Positions 4,873 through 12,378 of a DNA stretch of 13,172 nucleotides are shown here, in pieces. The notes below the pieces were generated by a model, which was given only the letters and a program-made list of their open reading frames with translations, did no database searches and was not told the origin of the DNA. Each line of letters begins with the position of its first letter. The first letter of the stretch is position 1. Location: positions 1 to 13,172 of the forward strand of contig JAICYE010000020.1 of NCBI GenBank assembly GCA_025934385.1, read 5' to 3'. Origin of the DNA: Acidimicrobiia bacterium. GTDB taxonomy: Bacteria; Actinomycetota; Acidimicrobiia; IMCC26256; BP-133. A program made the translations under genes and the position numbers.

Positions 4873-5436
4873 ATGGCCAACAACAGACTGCAGGGCAAGA
4901 CCATCGCCTTCCTCGTGGCCAACGAGGGCGTCGAGCAGATCGAGCTCACCGAGCCGTGGCGGGCGGTGGAGGAGGCCGGCGGCCGGCCGATGCTGATCGC
5001 CCCCGACGCCGACAAGAAGGTCCAGGCCTTCAACCATCTCGACAAGGCCGACACGTTCGCCGTCGACATGGCTGTATCCGAGGCCAACCCCGCCGAGTTC
5101 GACGGGCTGATGCTCCCGGGCGGCGTGGCCAACCCCGACCAGCTGCGGACCTTCCCGGAGGCCGTCCAGTTCGTGAAGGGCTTCTTCGACGCCAAGAAGC
5201 CGGTGGCGGCCATCTGCCACGGCCCCTGGACGCTGGTCGAGGCCGGCGTGCTCAAAGGCCGCACGATCACGTCGTGGCCGAGCATCCAGACCGACATCCG
5301 CAACGCCGGCGGCAACTGGGTCGACGAGGAGGTCCACGTCGACAAGGGCCTCGTGTCGAGCCGGAAGCCCGACGACCTCGAGGCCTTCTGCCCGAAGATG
5401 GTCGAGGAGTTCGCCGAAGGCCCGCATCGCCGCTGA
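4873..5436 (+). CDS. PfpI/DJ-1 superfamily protein
   Basis: The 187-residue protein is a full-length single-domain member of the class I glutamine amidotransferase-like PfpI group. The nucleophile elbow AICHGPW carries Cys115 and His116, and the partner acid is Glu21 in the block ANEGVEQIEL, matching the Glu-Cys-His set of PfpI and YhbO. LMLPGGVANPDQLR (79-92) is the usual oxyanion-side loop, and TSWPSIQTDIRNAGGNWVD is the family's C-terminal block. Members have been described as proteases, chaperones, glyoxalases and (disputed) deglycases; a role in protection from carbonyl or oxidative stress is the common theme. The ATG at 4873 is chosen over upstream in-frame starts because GGAG (4861-4864) lies 8 nt before it and the protein then begins like its homologues. 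It stands alone, 51 nt before the next gene on the same strand. Confidence 0.92.
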   Translation: MANNRLQGKTIAFLVANEGVEQIELTEPWRAVEEAGGRPMLIAPDADKKVQAFNHLDKADTFAVDMAVSEANPAEFDGLMLPGGVANPDQLRTFPEAVQFVKGFFDAKKPVAAICHGPWTLVEAGVLKGRTITSWPSIQTDIRNAGGNWVDEEVHVDKGLVSSRKPDDLEAFCPKMVEEFAEGPHRR

Positions 5437-5475
5437 GCGAGCGGCACCGCCCGGCCGGGTCCGCCACGCCCGTGA

Positions 5476-5481
5476 CACGAT
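5476..5481 (+). promoter_or_regulatory. -10-like box CACGAT before the NTF2-like gene
   Basis: CACGAT ends 6 nt before the GTG at 5488; it keeps the A and T at positions 2 and 6 of the -10 consensus. AAGGGG between it and the GTG is too close to serve well as a ribosome-binding site, so a leaderless start is more likely. Confidence 0.35.
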
Positions 5482-5487
5482 GAAGGG

Positions 5488-5919
5488 GTGACGGATCCGG
5501 CCGTGGGGGACGTGGCGGAGGCGAACCGGGCGTTCTACGGCGCCTTCGAGGCCCGCGACCTGGCCGCCATGGGCGACGTCTGGGAGCGGAGCGAGCGCGT
5601 CGCCGTCACCCATCCCGGCTGGCCGACGCTGCGGGGTTTCGAGAAGGTGCTCAGCTCCTGGCGGGCCATCTTCGCCAACACGCCCTACATCCAGTTCTTC
5701 CTGACCGACGAGGACGTCACCGTCGACGGCGACGTGGCCTGGGTCACCCTCTACGAGAACATCCTCCAGGAGGTACCGGGCTCCGGCGACGAAGGCCGGC
5801 AGCCGGAGCTGGGAGACTCCCGGGTGGCCGCCACCAACGTCTTCTGCCGCACCGCCGGACGGTGGCGCATGGTCGTCCACCACGGCTCCCCGGTCGCCCG
5901 CGGCTTCCGGCCCGAGTGA
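5488..5919 (+). CDS. NTF2/SnoaL-like fold protein
   Basis: The 143-residue protein has the layout of the SnoaL/NTF2-like family: an N-terminal helix pair (DVAEANRAFYGAFEARDLAA), a middle region with VTHPGWPTLRGFEKVLSSW, and curved strands ending in TNVFCRTAGRWRMVVHHGSPV. The final 'GRWRMVVHHGSPV' is the typical closing strand of this group. The cone-shaped fold often forms dimers and has been used for small-molecule isomerases, hydrolases and ketosteroid-type enzymes as well as non-enzymatic binding; no specific reaction can be assigned. The GTG start is set by the family alignment and by a -10-like box just before it. It may also be reached by read-through from the PfpI-type gene 51 nt upstream. 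It is convergent with the ABC transporter gene, whose stop is only 13 nt away. Confidence 0.82.
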   Translation: MTDPAVGDVAEANRAFYGAFEARDLAAMGDVWERSERVAVTHPGWPTLRGFEKVLSSWRAIFANTPYIQFFLTDEDVTVDGDVAWVTLYENILQEVPGSGDEGRQPELGDSRVAATNVFCRTAGRWRMVVHHGSPVARGFRPE

Positions 5920-5932
5920 CGGGGGCCCGGCG

Positions 5933-7795
5933 TCAGCCCGCCGCAGCCTTGAACTGCGTCTCGAACAATTCGGCGTAGAGCCCGCCGGCCCGCAGCAGCT
6001 CGGCGTGGCGGCCCCGTTCGACGATCCGGCCCCCGTCGAGCACGAGGATCTGGTCGGCGGCGGCGATGGTCGACAGCCGGTGGGCGATGACGACGGCCGT
6101 CCGCCCGGCCAACGCCACTCCCAGCGCCTGCTGGATCAGGGCCTCGTTCTCGGAGTCGAGGTGCGAGGTCGCCTCGTCGAGCACGACCACGGCCGGCGCC
6201 TTCAACAGCAGCCGGGCGATCGACAGCCGTTGCTTCTCGCCGCCGGAGAGCCGGTAGCCCCGCTCGCCGACCACCGTGTCGTAGCCGTCGGGCAGGGCGG
6301 CGATCACGTCGTGGATGCGGGCGGCCCGGCAGGCGGACACGACCTCCTCGTCGGTGGCCTCGGGCCGGGCGTAGCGGAGGTTGGCGGCGACGCTGTCGTG
6401 GAAGAGGTGCGGGTCCTGGCTGACCACCCCCACCGCCCGGCTCACGCTCTCCAGCGTGAGGTCCCGGACGTCGTGGCCGTCGATCCGCACCGATCCCGAC
6501 GTGACGTCGTAGAGGCGGGGGATCAGTGACGACAACGTCGTCTTGCCGGCGCCGGACGGGCCGACCAGCGCCACCATCGAACCCGGCTCGGCCGAGAACG
6601 AGACGCCCCGGAGGACGGGCTCCGACGGTTCGTGGCGCCGTTCCCGGGTGCCCTCGCCCTCCAGCGACTCGATCGACACGGTGGCCGGCGACGGGTAGCG
6701 GAACCACACGTCCTCGACGTCGATCCCCCCGGCGACCGGCCGCCGCAGGGGCAGGGCGCCGGGAAGGTCGGAGACGGCCGCCGGAGCGTCGAGGACCTCG
6801 AAGACCCGTTCGAAGCTCACGAGGGCCGTGAGGAGGTCGACCCGGGCGCTGGCCAGGTCGGTGAGGGGCGAGTAGAGCTTGGAGACGTAGGCCGCCAGGG
6901 CGGTCAGCGTGCCGACCTCGAGCGACCCGGTGATCAGCCCCCGCCCGCCGATCCAGTAGACGGCGGCGGTGCCGATGGCGCCCACCAGGGCCAGGCTCCC
7001 GTAGTACAGCCGGCTCTGGACGGCGAGGCGGATGCCGGCCTCCCGGACCGCCGCGGCTTTCTCCGAGAACTCGTCCGCCTCCTGGCGGGGCCGGCCGAAC
7101 AGCTTCACGAGGAGCGCCCCGGCCACGTTGAGCCGCTCGGCCATCGTCGACGTCATGTGGGCGTTGGCCGTCATGCGCTGACGGGACAGCGTCGCCAGCC
7201 GCTTGGCCATCTTCCGGTCGAGGACGACGAAGCCCGGCACCACCAGCAGGGCCAGGACGGTCGCCTGCCAGCTGAGCAGCAGCATGGCGGTCAGCGTCGT
7301 GATCAGCGTGAAGAGGTCGGACACGACGGTCGACAGCGTGCCGACGGCCTGCTGGGCGTCGAGGACGTCGTTGCCCATCCGGGACAGCAGCGACCCTGTC
7401 TGCGTGTAGGTGAAGAACGCCACGGGCATCCGCTGCACGTGGCTGAACAGCGCCACCCGCAGGTCGTAGATGAGGCCCTCGCCGATGCGGGAGCCGAGCC
7501 ACCGGTTGAGCAGCCCGAGCGCGGTCATGGTCAGGGCGATGCCGACCGCCGCGGCCACGAGGACGTTGACGCCGCCGGCCGACAGGTTGTGGGCCACCGC
7601 CCGGTCGATGAGCGCCTTCAGGACCAGGGCGGGCAGGATCCCGATGACGGCCGTGGCCGCCAGTCCGCCCAGCTGGAGGCCCAGCAGCCCCCGGTAGGGT
7701 CCGGCGAAGGCCCACGCCCGGCGGAGCGTGGCCCGGTCGATGCCGCGTTCGAGCTCCGACGGATCCAGACGGGAAGGCGGACGCCAGCGGGCCAT
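5933..7795 (-). CDS. ABC exporter-type half-transporter (membrane and ATPase fused)
   Basis: The 620-residue protein joins an N-terminal six-helix ABC transmembrane domain (about 25-325) to an ATP-binding domain (about 357-610). The ATPase motifs are complete: A-loop Tyr367 in DVWFRYPSP, Walker A GPSGAGKT (412-419), Q-loop Gln460, signature LSGGEKQR (516-523), Walker B VVVLDE (536-541) and switch His572 in AHRLST. Such proteins act as homo- or heterodimers and usually export lipids, peptides or drugs from the inner membrane. No second half-transporter is adjacent, so a homodimer is likely. One oddity is a charged insert of about 20 residues (roughly 372-393, with EGEGTRERRHEP) between the A-loop and the strand before Walker A, where most relatives have only a short loop. 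Start ATG 7795 is supported by alignment with the family. The YihY-type gene ends 83 bp upstream on the same strand, so co-transcription is possible. Confidence 0.93.
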   Translation of the reverse strand: MARWRPPSRLDPSELERGIDRATLRRAWAFAGPYRGLLGLQLGGLAATAVIGILPALVLKALIDRAVAHNLSAGGVNVLVAAAVGIALTMTALGLLNRWLGSRIGEGLIYDLRVALFSHVQRMPVAFFTYTQTGSLLSRMGNDVLDAQQAVGTLSTVVSDLFTLITTLTAMLLLSWQATVLALLVVPGFVVLDRKMAKRLATLSRQRMTANAHMTSTMAERLNVAGALLVKLFGRPRQEADEFSEKAAAVREAGIRLAVQSRLYYGSLALVGAIGTAAVYWIGGRGLITGSLEVGTLTALAAYVSKLYSPLTDLASARVDLLTALVSFERVFEVLDAPAAVSDLPGALPLRRPVAGGIDVEDVWFRYPSPATVSIESLEGEGTRERRHEPSEPVLRGVSFSAEPGSMVALVGPSGAGKTTLSSLIPRLYDVTSGSVRIDGHDVRDLTLESVSRAVGVVSQDPHLFHDSVAANLRYARPEATDEEVVSACRAARIHDVIAALPDGYDTVVGERGYRLSGGEKQRLSIARLLLKAPAVVVLDEATSHLDSENEALIQQALGVALAGRTAVVIAHRLSTIAAADQILVLDGGRIVERGRHAELLRAGGLYAELFETQFKAAAG

Positions 7796-7878
7796 GGTGA
7801 TCGCTCAACGCTTCGCCGGCGCGACCCATTCCCCCTGCCCGGGGCCGAATCAGGGCAAGTTGTCGGCCGCCCAGAAAC

Positions 7879-9015
7879 TCAGCCCGTGGTGATGAGGCGG
7901 CCGGAGCGGCTGGCCACCGGGCGGGCCCCGGGAACGGGCGGCGCCTCGACCACGGCCCGCACGGTCCCTTCCCGCTTCTCGTAGCGCACGACGTTGAGGA
8001 CGGCGGCGTAGACCACCAGCCTTCCGAACAGCAGCAGCCAGGCCAGGACGGCGAAGATGATGCCGAGCGACCCGTAGAGCTGCGACGACGAGGCGACCGT
8101 CCGGGGGACGTAGTAGGCGCCGACCGCCTTCAGGATCTCCAGCCCGACCGTGCCGAGGATGGCGCCGGGCACGAGGCTCCCCCAGGGGAGCCTGGTGTTG
8201 GGCAGGACCCGCAGCGTCCACAGCCACAGGAAGAAGCTCACGATGATCGTGACGAGGATGCCGACCGGGGCGAGGACGCCGGGCAGCCACCGCAGGGCCG
8301 TGGTCACCGCCGCCCCGCCGACGAACAGCACCGCCGCCCCGACGAGCCAGAAGAGCCCGAAGACCTTGTCCTTGACGCCCCGGTCGCGGACCTGCCACAC
8401 GCCGTTGAAGGCGTTCTGCAGCGCCCCCACGACGCCGAGGCCCGACCACAGCAGGCCGAGGAGACCGACGATCGACGCCGCCTGGCGGCTGCGGCGGGCC
8501 GAGGCCACGGCGTCGGTCAGGATCTTGGCGCTGTCGCCCTTGAGCCCGAGGTTCCTGACGAGGTGGCCGGCGACGTCGGTGTGGGAGCCGGCGGCCACGA
8601 AGCCGACGACGGCGATGGCCACCAGGATCAGCGGGAAGATCGACAGGAAGGCCGTCAGCGTGAAGGCGGCGGCCAGCTGGTCGCCGCCGACGTCGCCGTA
8701 GCGGCGCATCACGGCGGCCACCGGCTTGAGGAACGGCAGCTTGGTGGCGATCCGGTCGAGGAGCGACGGCGACTCCGGTTCCCGGGCCGGCTGCGGACGG
8801 GCGACGCGGCCGGCGCCCTTCCCGTCCCCTCCTGTCCCGTCGGTGTGATCGGTCAGCGAGCGGACGGCGGCGGTCGTCACCAGGGCGGCGGACGCCACCG
8901 GCACGAGCACCGACTCGACGACGCCGTGCTTCCCGCTGTGCTTCCCGTCGGCCTTCTTCGCCGGCTTCCCGTTCTTTCCAGGCACGAAGGGTGACTTACC
9001 CAACCGGTGTGCCAT
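7879..9015 (-). CDS. YihY/BrkB-family inner-membrane protein
   Basis: The 378-residue protein has a Lys/Gly-rich hydrophilic N-terminus (about 1-30), a weakly hydrophobic stretch (33-52) and then the YihY/BrkB domain (about 85-345), with membrane helices near 117-142, 180-202, 218-240, 246-270, 280-300 and 314-342. Family hallmarks are GDQLAAAFTLTAFLSIFPLIL (start of the domain), LLWSGLGVVGALQNAFNGVW, and SSSQLYGSLGIIFAVLAWLL near the end. The family was long misnamed ribonuclease BN; its role is unsettled, with virulence, efflux and lipid-related ideas proposed. The ATG at 9015 is chosen because it is the last in-frame start before the divergent gene. GGTGAGG directly abuts the start and is too close for a normal ribosome-binding site. 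Reading the frame further upstream only gives antisense of the cobA-hemD gene. Confidence 0.87.
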   Translation of the reverse strand: MAHRLGKSPFVPGKNGKPAKKADGKHSGKHGVVESVLVPVASAALVTTAAVRSLTDHTDGTGGDGKGAGRVARPQPAREPESPSLLDRIATKLPFLKPVAAVMRRYGDVGGDQLAAAFTLTAFLSIFPLILVAIAVVGFVAAGSHTDVAGHLVRNLGLKGDSAKILTDAVASARRSRQAASIVGLLGLLWSGLGVVGALQNAFNGVWQVRDRGVKDKVFGLFWLVGAAVLFVGGAAVTTALRWLPGVLAPVGILVTIIVSFFLWLWTLRVLPNTRLPWGSLVPGAILGTVGLEILKAVGAYYVPRTVASSSQLYGSLGIIFAVLAWLLLFGRLVVYAAVLNVVRYEKREGTVRAVVEAPPVPGARPVASRSGRLITTG

Positions 9016-9018
9016 CCT
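9013..9018 (+). promoter_or_regulatory. -10-like box CATCCT before cobA-hemD
   Basis: CATCCT ends 6 nt before the GTG at 9025. Its first three bases are the reverse complement of the start codon of the divergent YihY-type gene, so the two 5' ends overlap. No Shine-Dalgarno sequence precedes 9025. Confidence 0.4.
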
Positions 9019-9024
9019 CACCGC

Positions 9025-10512
9025 GTGACCGTGTACCTGGTCGGGGCCGGCCCCGGAGACCCCGGCCTGATCACCGTGCGGGGCGCCGAGGTCCTGGCCC
9101 GGGCCGACGTCGTCGTCTACGACCGGCTGTCGGTGGCCAGCCTGCTCGACCTGGCGCCGGCCGCCGCCGAGCGCATCAGCGTGGGCAAGGCGCCGGGCCG
9201 GGCCAGCCTGCCCCAGGCCGACATCAACGCCCTCCTGGTCGAGAGGGGCAAGGCCGGCGAGGAGGTGGTGCGGCTCAAGGGCGGCGACCCGTTCGTCTTC
9301 GCCCGGGGCGGGGAGGAGGCGGCGGCCCTGCTGGCCGCCGGCGTCCCCTTCGAGGTCGTGCCGGGGATCACCTCGGCGGTGGCCGTCCCGGCCTACGCCG
9401 GCCTGCCGGTGACCTACCGGGGGCTGGCGTCGTCGTTCACGATCGTCACCGGCCAGGAAGGCGAGGCCGGCGTCCCCGTCGACTGGGAGGCGGTGGCCCG
9501 GGTCGGCGGCACCGTCGCCGTCCTCATGGGGGTGGCCAAACGGGAAGGGATCGCCCGGCGGCTGATGGCCGGCGGCCTCCCGCCCGAGACCCCGGTGGCC
9601 GCCGTGACCTGGGGCACCCGGCCCGAGCAGCGCACCGTCCGCACGACGCTCGGCCGCCTGGCGGCGACGCCGATCGAGTCGCCGGCGGTGCTCGTGGTCG
9701 GTGCGGTGGCCACGCTGGAGTTCCCCTGGTACGAAGGCCGGCCGCTGTTCGGGAGACGGATCATCGTGACCCGGGCCCGGGAACAGGCCTCGGGCCTCGT
9801 CGAGCGGCTCCATGAGCTCGGGGCGGCGACGGTGGAGCTGCCGGTGATCGAGATCGCCGAGCCGCCCGACGGCGGCGCCGCCCTCCGGGAGGCGGCCCGT
9901 CGGGTGGGCGACTACGACTGGGTGGCCTTCACGTCGGCCAACGCCGTCGTCCGCTTCTTCGCTGCCCTCGGCGACGTCGGCGCCGACAGCCGGGCGCTGG
10001 GCGGCCGCCGGGTGGCGGCCATCGGGCCGGGGACCGCCGAAGCCCTGGCCGGCGCCGGCGTCCGGGCCGATATCGTCCCCGAGCGGTTCGTGGCCGAGTC
10101 GCTGCTCGATGCGTTCCCGTCGGGGCCGGGCCGCGTGCTGCTGCCCCGGGCGGCCGTGGCCCGCGACGCGCTCCCGGCCGGCCTCGCCGAACGGGGCTAC
10201 GCGGTCGACGTCGTCGAGGCCTACCGCACGGTCGTCGGCCGGCCCGCCCCCGAGGCCCTGGCCGCCGTCGCCACCGCCCACGCCGTCACGTTCACGTCGT
10301 CGTCGACGGTGACCAACTACCTGGCGGTGGTCGGCGACGCGCCCGTCCCCCCGGTGGTGGCCTGCATCGGGCCGATCACCGCCGAGACCGCCCGGGCGGC
10401 CGGCCTCACCGTGGACGTCGTCGCCCCCGAGCACACGATCGACGGCCTGGTGCGCGCCCTGATCGAGGCGCTGGGGCCGGACGGGCGAAGAAACGACGAA
10501 CGCCGCGGTTGA
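9025..10512 (+). CDS. cobA-hemD: Uroporphyrinogen-III C-methyltransferase / uroporphyrinogen-III synthase fusion
   Basis: This 495-residue two-domain enzyme has its methyltransferase (SUMT/CobA) at residues 1-240: GAGPGDPG (7-14) forms the S-adenosylmethionine loop, and RLKGGDPFVFARGGEE (83-98) and VVPGITSA (111-118) are signature blocks. The HemD part (about 242-485) shows FTSANAV (302-308), AIGPGTAEAL (332-341), FTSSSTV (423-429) and IGPITAETARAAG (448-460), the paired strand-loop elements of its two lobes. HemD closes hydroxymethylbilane to uroporphyrinogen III, and CobA adds two methyl groups to give precorrin-2, leading to sirohaem or cobalamin. Such fusions are common in actinobacteria, normally beside hemA, hemC and hemB; none of these is present here. 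The GTG at 9025 is preferred to 9007 because the protein then begins at the conserved first strand (TVYLVGAGPG) and CATCCT lies 6 nt before it. Confidence 0.95.
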   Translation: MTVYLVGAGPGDPGLITVRGAEVLARADVVVYDRLSVASLLDLAPAAAERISVGKAPGRASLPQADINALLVERGKAGEEVVRLKGGDPFVFARGGEEAAALLAAGVPFEVVPGITSAVAVPAYAGLPVTYRGLASSFTIVTGQEGEAGVPVDWEAVARVGGTVAVLMGVAKREGIARRLMAGGLPPETPVAAVTWGTRPEQRTVRTTLGRLAATPIESPAVLVVGAVATLEFPWYEGRPLFGRRIIVTRAREQASGLVERLHELGAATVELPVIEIAEPPDGGAALREAARRVGDYDWVAFTSANAVVRFFAALGDVGADSRALGGRRVAAIGPGTAEALAGAGVRADIVPERFVAESLLDAFPSGPGRVLLPRAAVARDALPAGLAERGYAVDVVEAYRTVVGRPAPEALAAVATAHAVTFTSSSTVTNYLAVVGDAPVPPVVACIGPITAETARAAGLTVDVVAPEHTIDGLVRALIEALGPDGRRNDERRG

Positions 10513-10600
10513 TTCCCGGCGGCCGGCGCCACCTACCGGGGACAGTTGGGGACATGGGCGCTCGAAGGGGATGGGCGCCTATCGGTCGAAAGGTTCAGTC

Positions 10601-11317
10601 GTGAACACATTGCGTCTCGCCCTGTCCGCCGCGCTGGCCGCCCTCGTGGTCGGCGGACTCGCCTCGATGCCGGCCCAGGCCGCGACGCCGGTCAAGGCCC
10701 CGGCCGCCGCCCCCGCCTCGACCCGGAGCGGGACGTGGGACGGGCGTGTCGAGAAGGACGGCGGGCACTACGACGACGTCGGCCGGGCCTGCCCCGAGTC
10801 GGAGCAGATCTGCTACGACATCGTGGCCCGCTACCGGATCGTGCCGCTCAATGCCTCCGCCGCCAAGGCCGTCAAGAAACTGGCCGGCGGCCAGGCCCGG
10901 CTGACCGGTCATCTCAGCCCGGCGCAGGACTCGCACCACATGGGCACGCTGTTCGTCCGCAAGGCCGAGCGCCCCGCGCCGGCGGCGAAGACGGTGCAGG
11001 TCGACGACAAGAGCGACGGCCAGACCGTGACCCTCCGGCCCGGCGACCACCTGACCGTGGTGCTCCACTCGACCTACTGGCAGTTCGACGCCCCCAGCGA
11101 TCCAGCCGTGGTCTCGGCCGACGGTGACCCGTCCTACGCCGGCGGCGGGCCGAAGTGCGGTCCTCCGGGCAGCGGCTGCGGGACGGTGACCGCCCATTAC
11201 ACCGCCGGCCACGACGGCAAGGCGGTGGTGTCGGCCGACCGCACCAGCTGCGGCGAGGCGATGCGCTGCACGCCGGCCCAGTCCCGCTGGTCGGTCAGGG
11301 TCAAGGTCGCCGGCTGA
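10601..11317 (+). CDS. Exported six-cysteine protein with chagasin-like C-terminal half
   Basis: The 238-residue precursor starts with a clear signal peptide (MNTLRLALSAALAALVVGGL, cleavage likely after AQA near residue 27) and an Ala/Pro linker to about 42. The first half (about 43-122, with GTWDGRVEKDGGHYDDV) is not recognised. The second half (about 140-236) has the order of chagasin-like (I42) inhibitors: TVTLRPGDHLTVVLHST, then YWQFDAPSDPAVVSADG, a GCGTVTAHYTAGHDGKAVV strand pair and a final WSVRVKV strand. The NPTTG loop that inhibits cysteine proteases is replaced, so inhibitory activity is doubtful. Cysteines 64, 71, 186, 193, 217 and 223 could form three disulfides outside the membrane. 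The GTG at 10601 is chosen because AAAGG lies 7 nt before it and translation from there gives a clean signal peptide. It is convergent with the prenyl synthase gene, 6 nt apart. Confidence 0.72.
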   Translation: MNTLRLALSAALAALVVGGLASMPAQAATPVKAPAAAPASTRSGTWDGRVEKDGGHYDDVGRACPESEQICYDIVARYRIVPLNASAAKAVKKLAGGQARLTGHLSPAQDSHHMGTLFVRKAERPAPAAKTVQVDDKSDGQTVTLRPGDHLTVVLHSTYWQFDAPSDPAVVSADGDPSYAGGGPKCGPPGSGCGTVTAHYTAGHDGKAVVSADRTSCGEAMRCTPAQSRWSVRVKVAG

Positions 11318-11323
11318 GAGGCT

Positions 11324-12349
11324 TCAGCGGTCGCGGTGGGCGACGAAGGCGGCCAGCTCGGTGAGGGCCGCCTTCGCCCCGGCCGTCAGCGCCGCCCGGT
11401 CGCGGGCGGCCACGGCGTCGGCGGCCAGCTGGTCGACGAGCCGCTCGGTCTCGTCCCGGGCGCCGGTCTCGACCATGAGCGCCTGGATGGCGGCCACCTC
11501 GTCGTCGCCCAGGTCGGGGTAGCCCACCCGGTCGAGCAGGCCCCGCCCGGCGGCGCCGGCCCGGGCGGTGGCGATCGCCAGCAGCGGCGTCGGCTTGCCC
11601 TCCCGGAGGTCCTCGCCGACCGGCTTGCCGGTCACGGCCGGGTCGCCGAAGGTGCCGAGGACGTCGTCGCGCATCTGGAACGCCTCGCCCAGCGGGAGCC
11701 CGTAGGCCGACAGCGGCCCGGCCAGCTCGCCGAGCCGGCCCATGAGGGCCGCCCCGAGGTGCAGCGGCCGCTCGACGGTGTACTTGCCCGACTTGTAGCA
11801 GGCGATCCGGCGGGCCATCGACTGGTCCCGCCGGGCCTCGGCCGTGCCGACGAGGTCGAGGGCCTGGCCGATGTTGAGCTCGACCCGCAGTTCGTTGAAA
11901 ACCGCCATCGCCTCCCTCGGCACGTCGACCATCAGGAGGTCGGCGTAGACGAAGGCGAGGTCGCCGACGAGGATGGCGACGCCCTCCCCGAACCGCCGGG
12001 CCTCGCCCCGCCAACCCGAGGCGGCGTGGCGGGCGGCGAAGTCGACGTGGACGCAGGCCCGGCCCCGCCGCAGCTCCGACCCGTCCATCACGTCGTCGTG
12101 GAGGAGGGCGAAGGCATGGAGGAGCTCGAGGGCGGCGCCGGCGTCGACCACCGTCCGGTCGCCCGGGGCGCCGCCGGCGCCGACGTAGGCCCAGAGACAG
12201 AAGGCCGGCCGGAGCCGCTTCCCGGCGTCGAGGACGAAGCGGCGCAGCGCATCCAGCGGCGGCAGAAGCCCGGCGTCGACCAGCCCCCACCGGGCCGTCT
12301 CGGCTTCGAGGAGGGCGTCGATGCGGCCCTCCACCGGCGGCGCCACCAC
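11324..12349 (-). CDS. Polyprenyl diphosphate synthase, probably GGPP-type
   Basis: The 341-residue protein is a trans-type prenyl synthase. GKRLRP (43-48) binds diphosphate, the first Asp-rich motif is DDVMD (85-89), and the second region is QMRDDVLGTFGD (225-236), the DDxLGxFGD form usual in actinobacterial IdsA-type enzymes. It condenses isopentenyl diphosphate with allylic diphosphates. Phe80, five residues before the first Asp motif, and the lack of a two-residue insert in that motif point to a short chain such as C20; this is inferred from known chain-length rules. The start is uncertain: GTG 12349 gives an N-terminus like relatives (MVAPPVEGRIDALLEAE). TTG 12382 would overlap the lipoprotein stop as TTGA and add 11 residues. 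It probably shares a transcript with the lipoprotein gene upstream. Confidence 0.9.
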   Translation of the reverse strand: MVAPPVEGRIDALLEAETARWGLVDAGLLPPLDALRRFVLDAGKRLRPAFCLWAYVGAGGAPGDRTVVDAGAALELLHAFALLHDDVMDGSELRRGRACVHVDFAARHAASGWRGEARRFGEGVAILVGDLAFVYADLLMVDVPREAMAVFNELRVELNIGQALDLVGTAEARRDQSMARRIACYKSGKYTVERPLHLGAALMGRLGELAGPLSAYGLPLGEAFQMRDDVLGTFGDPAVTGKPVGEDLREGKPTPLLAIATARAGAAGRGLLDRVGYPDLGDDEVAAIQALMVETGARDETERLVDQLAADAVAARDRAALTAGAKAALTELAAFVAHRDR

Positions 12350-12378
12350 CGCCAGGCTCGGCGGGACGCCGGCCGGGC

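Noticed and set aside
5751..7829. 692-codon minus-strand frame over the ABC transporter
   Set aside because: The true frame shows every ABC motif; this one shows none.
9016..10434. Upstream extension of the YihY-type frame to 851 codons
   Set aside because: The added part is antisense to the CobA-HemD gene and has no domain-like sequence.
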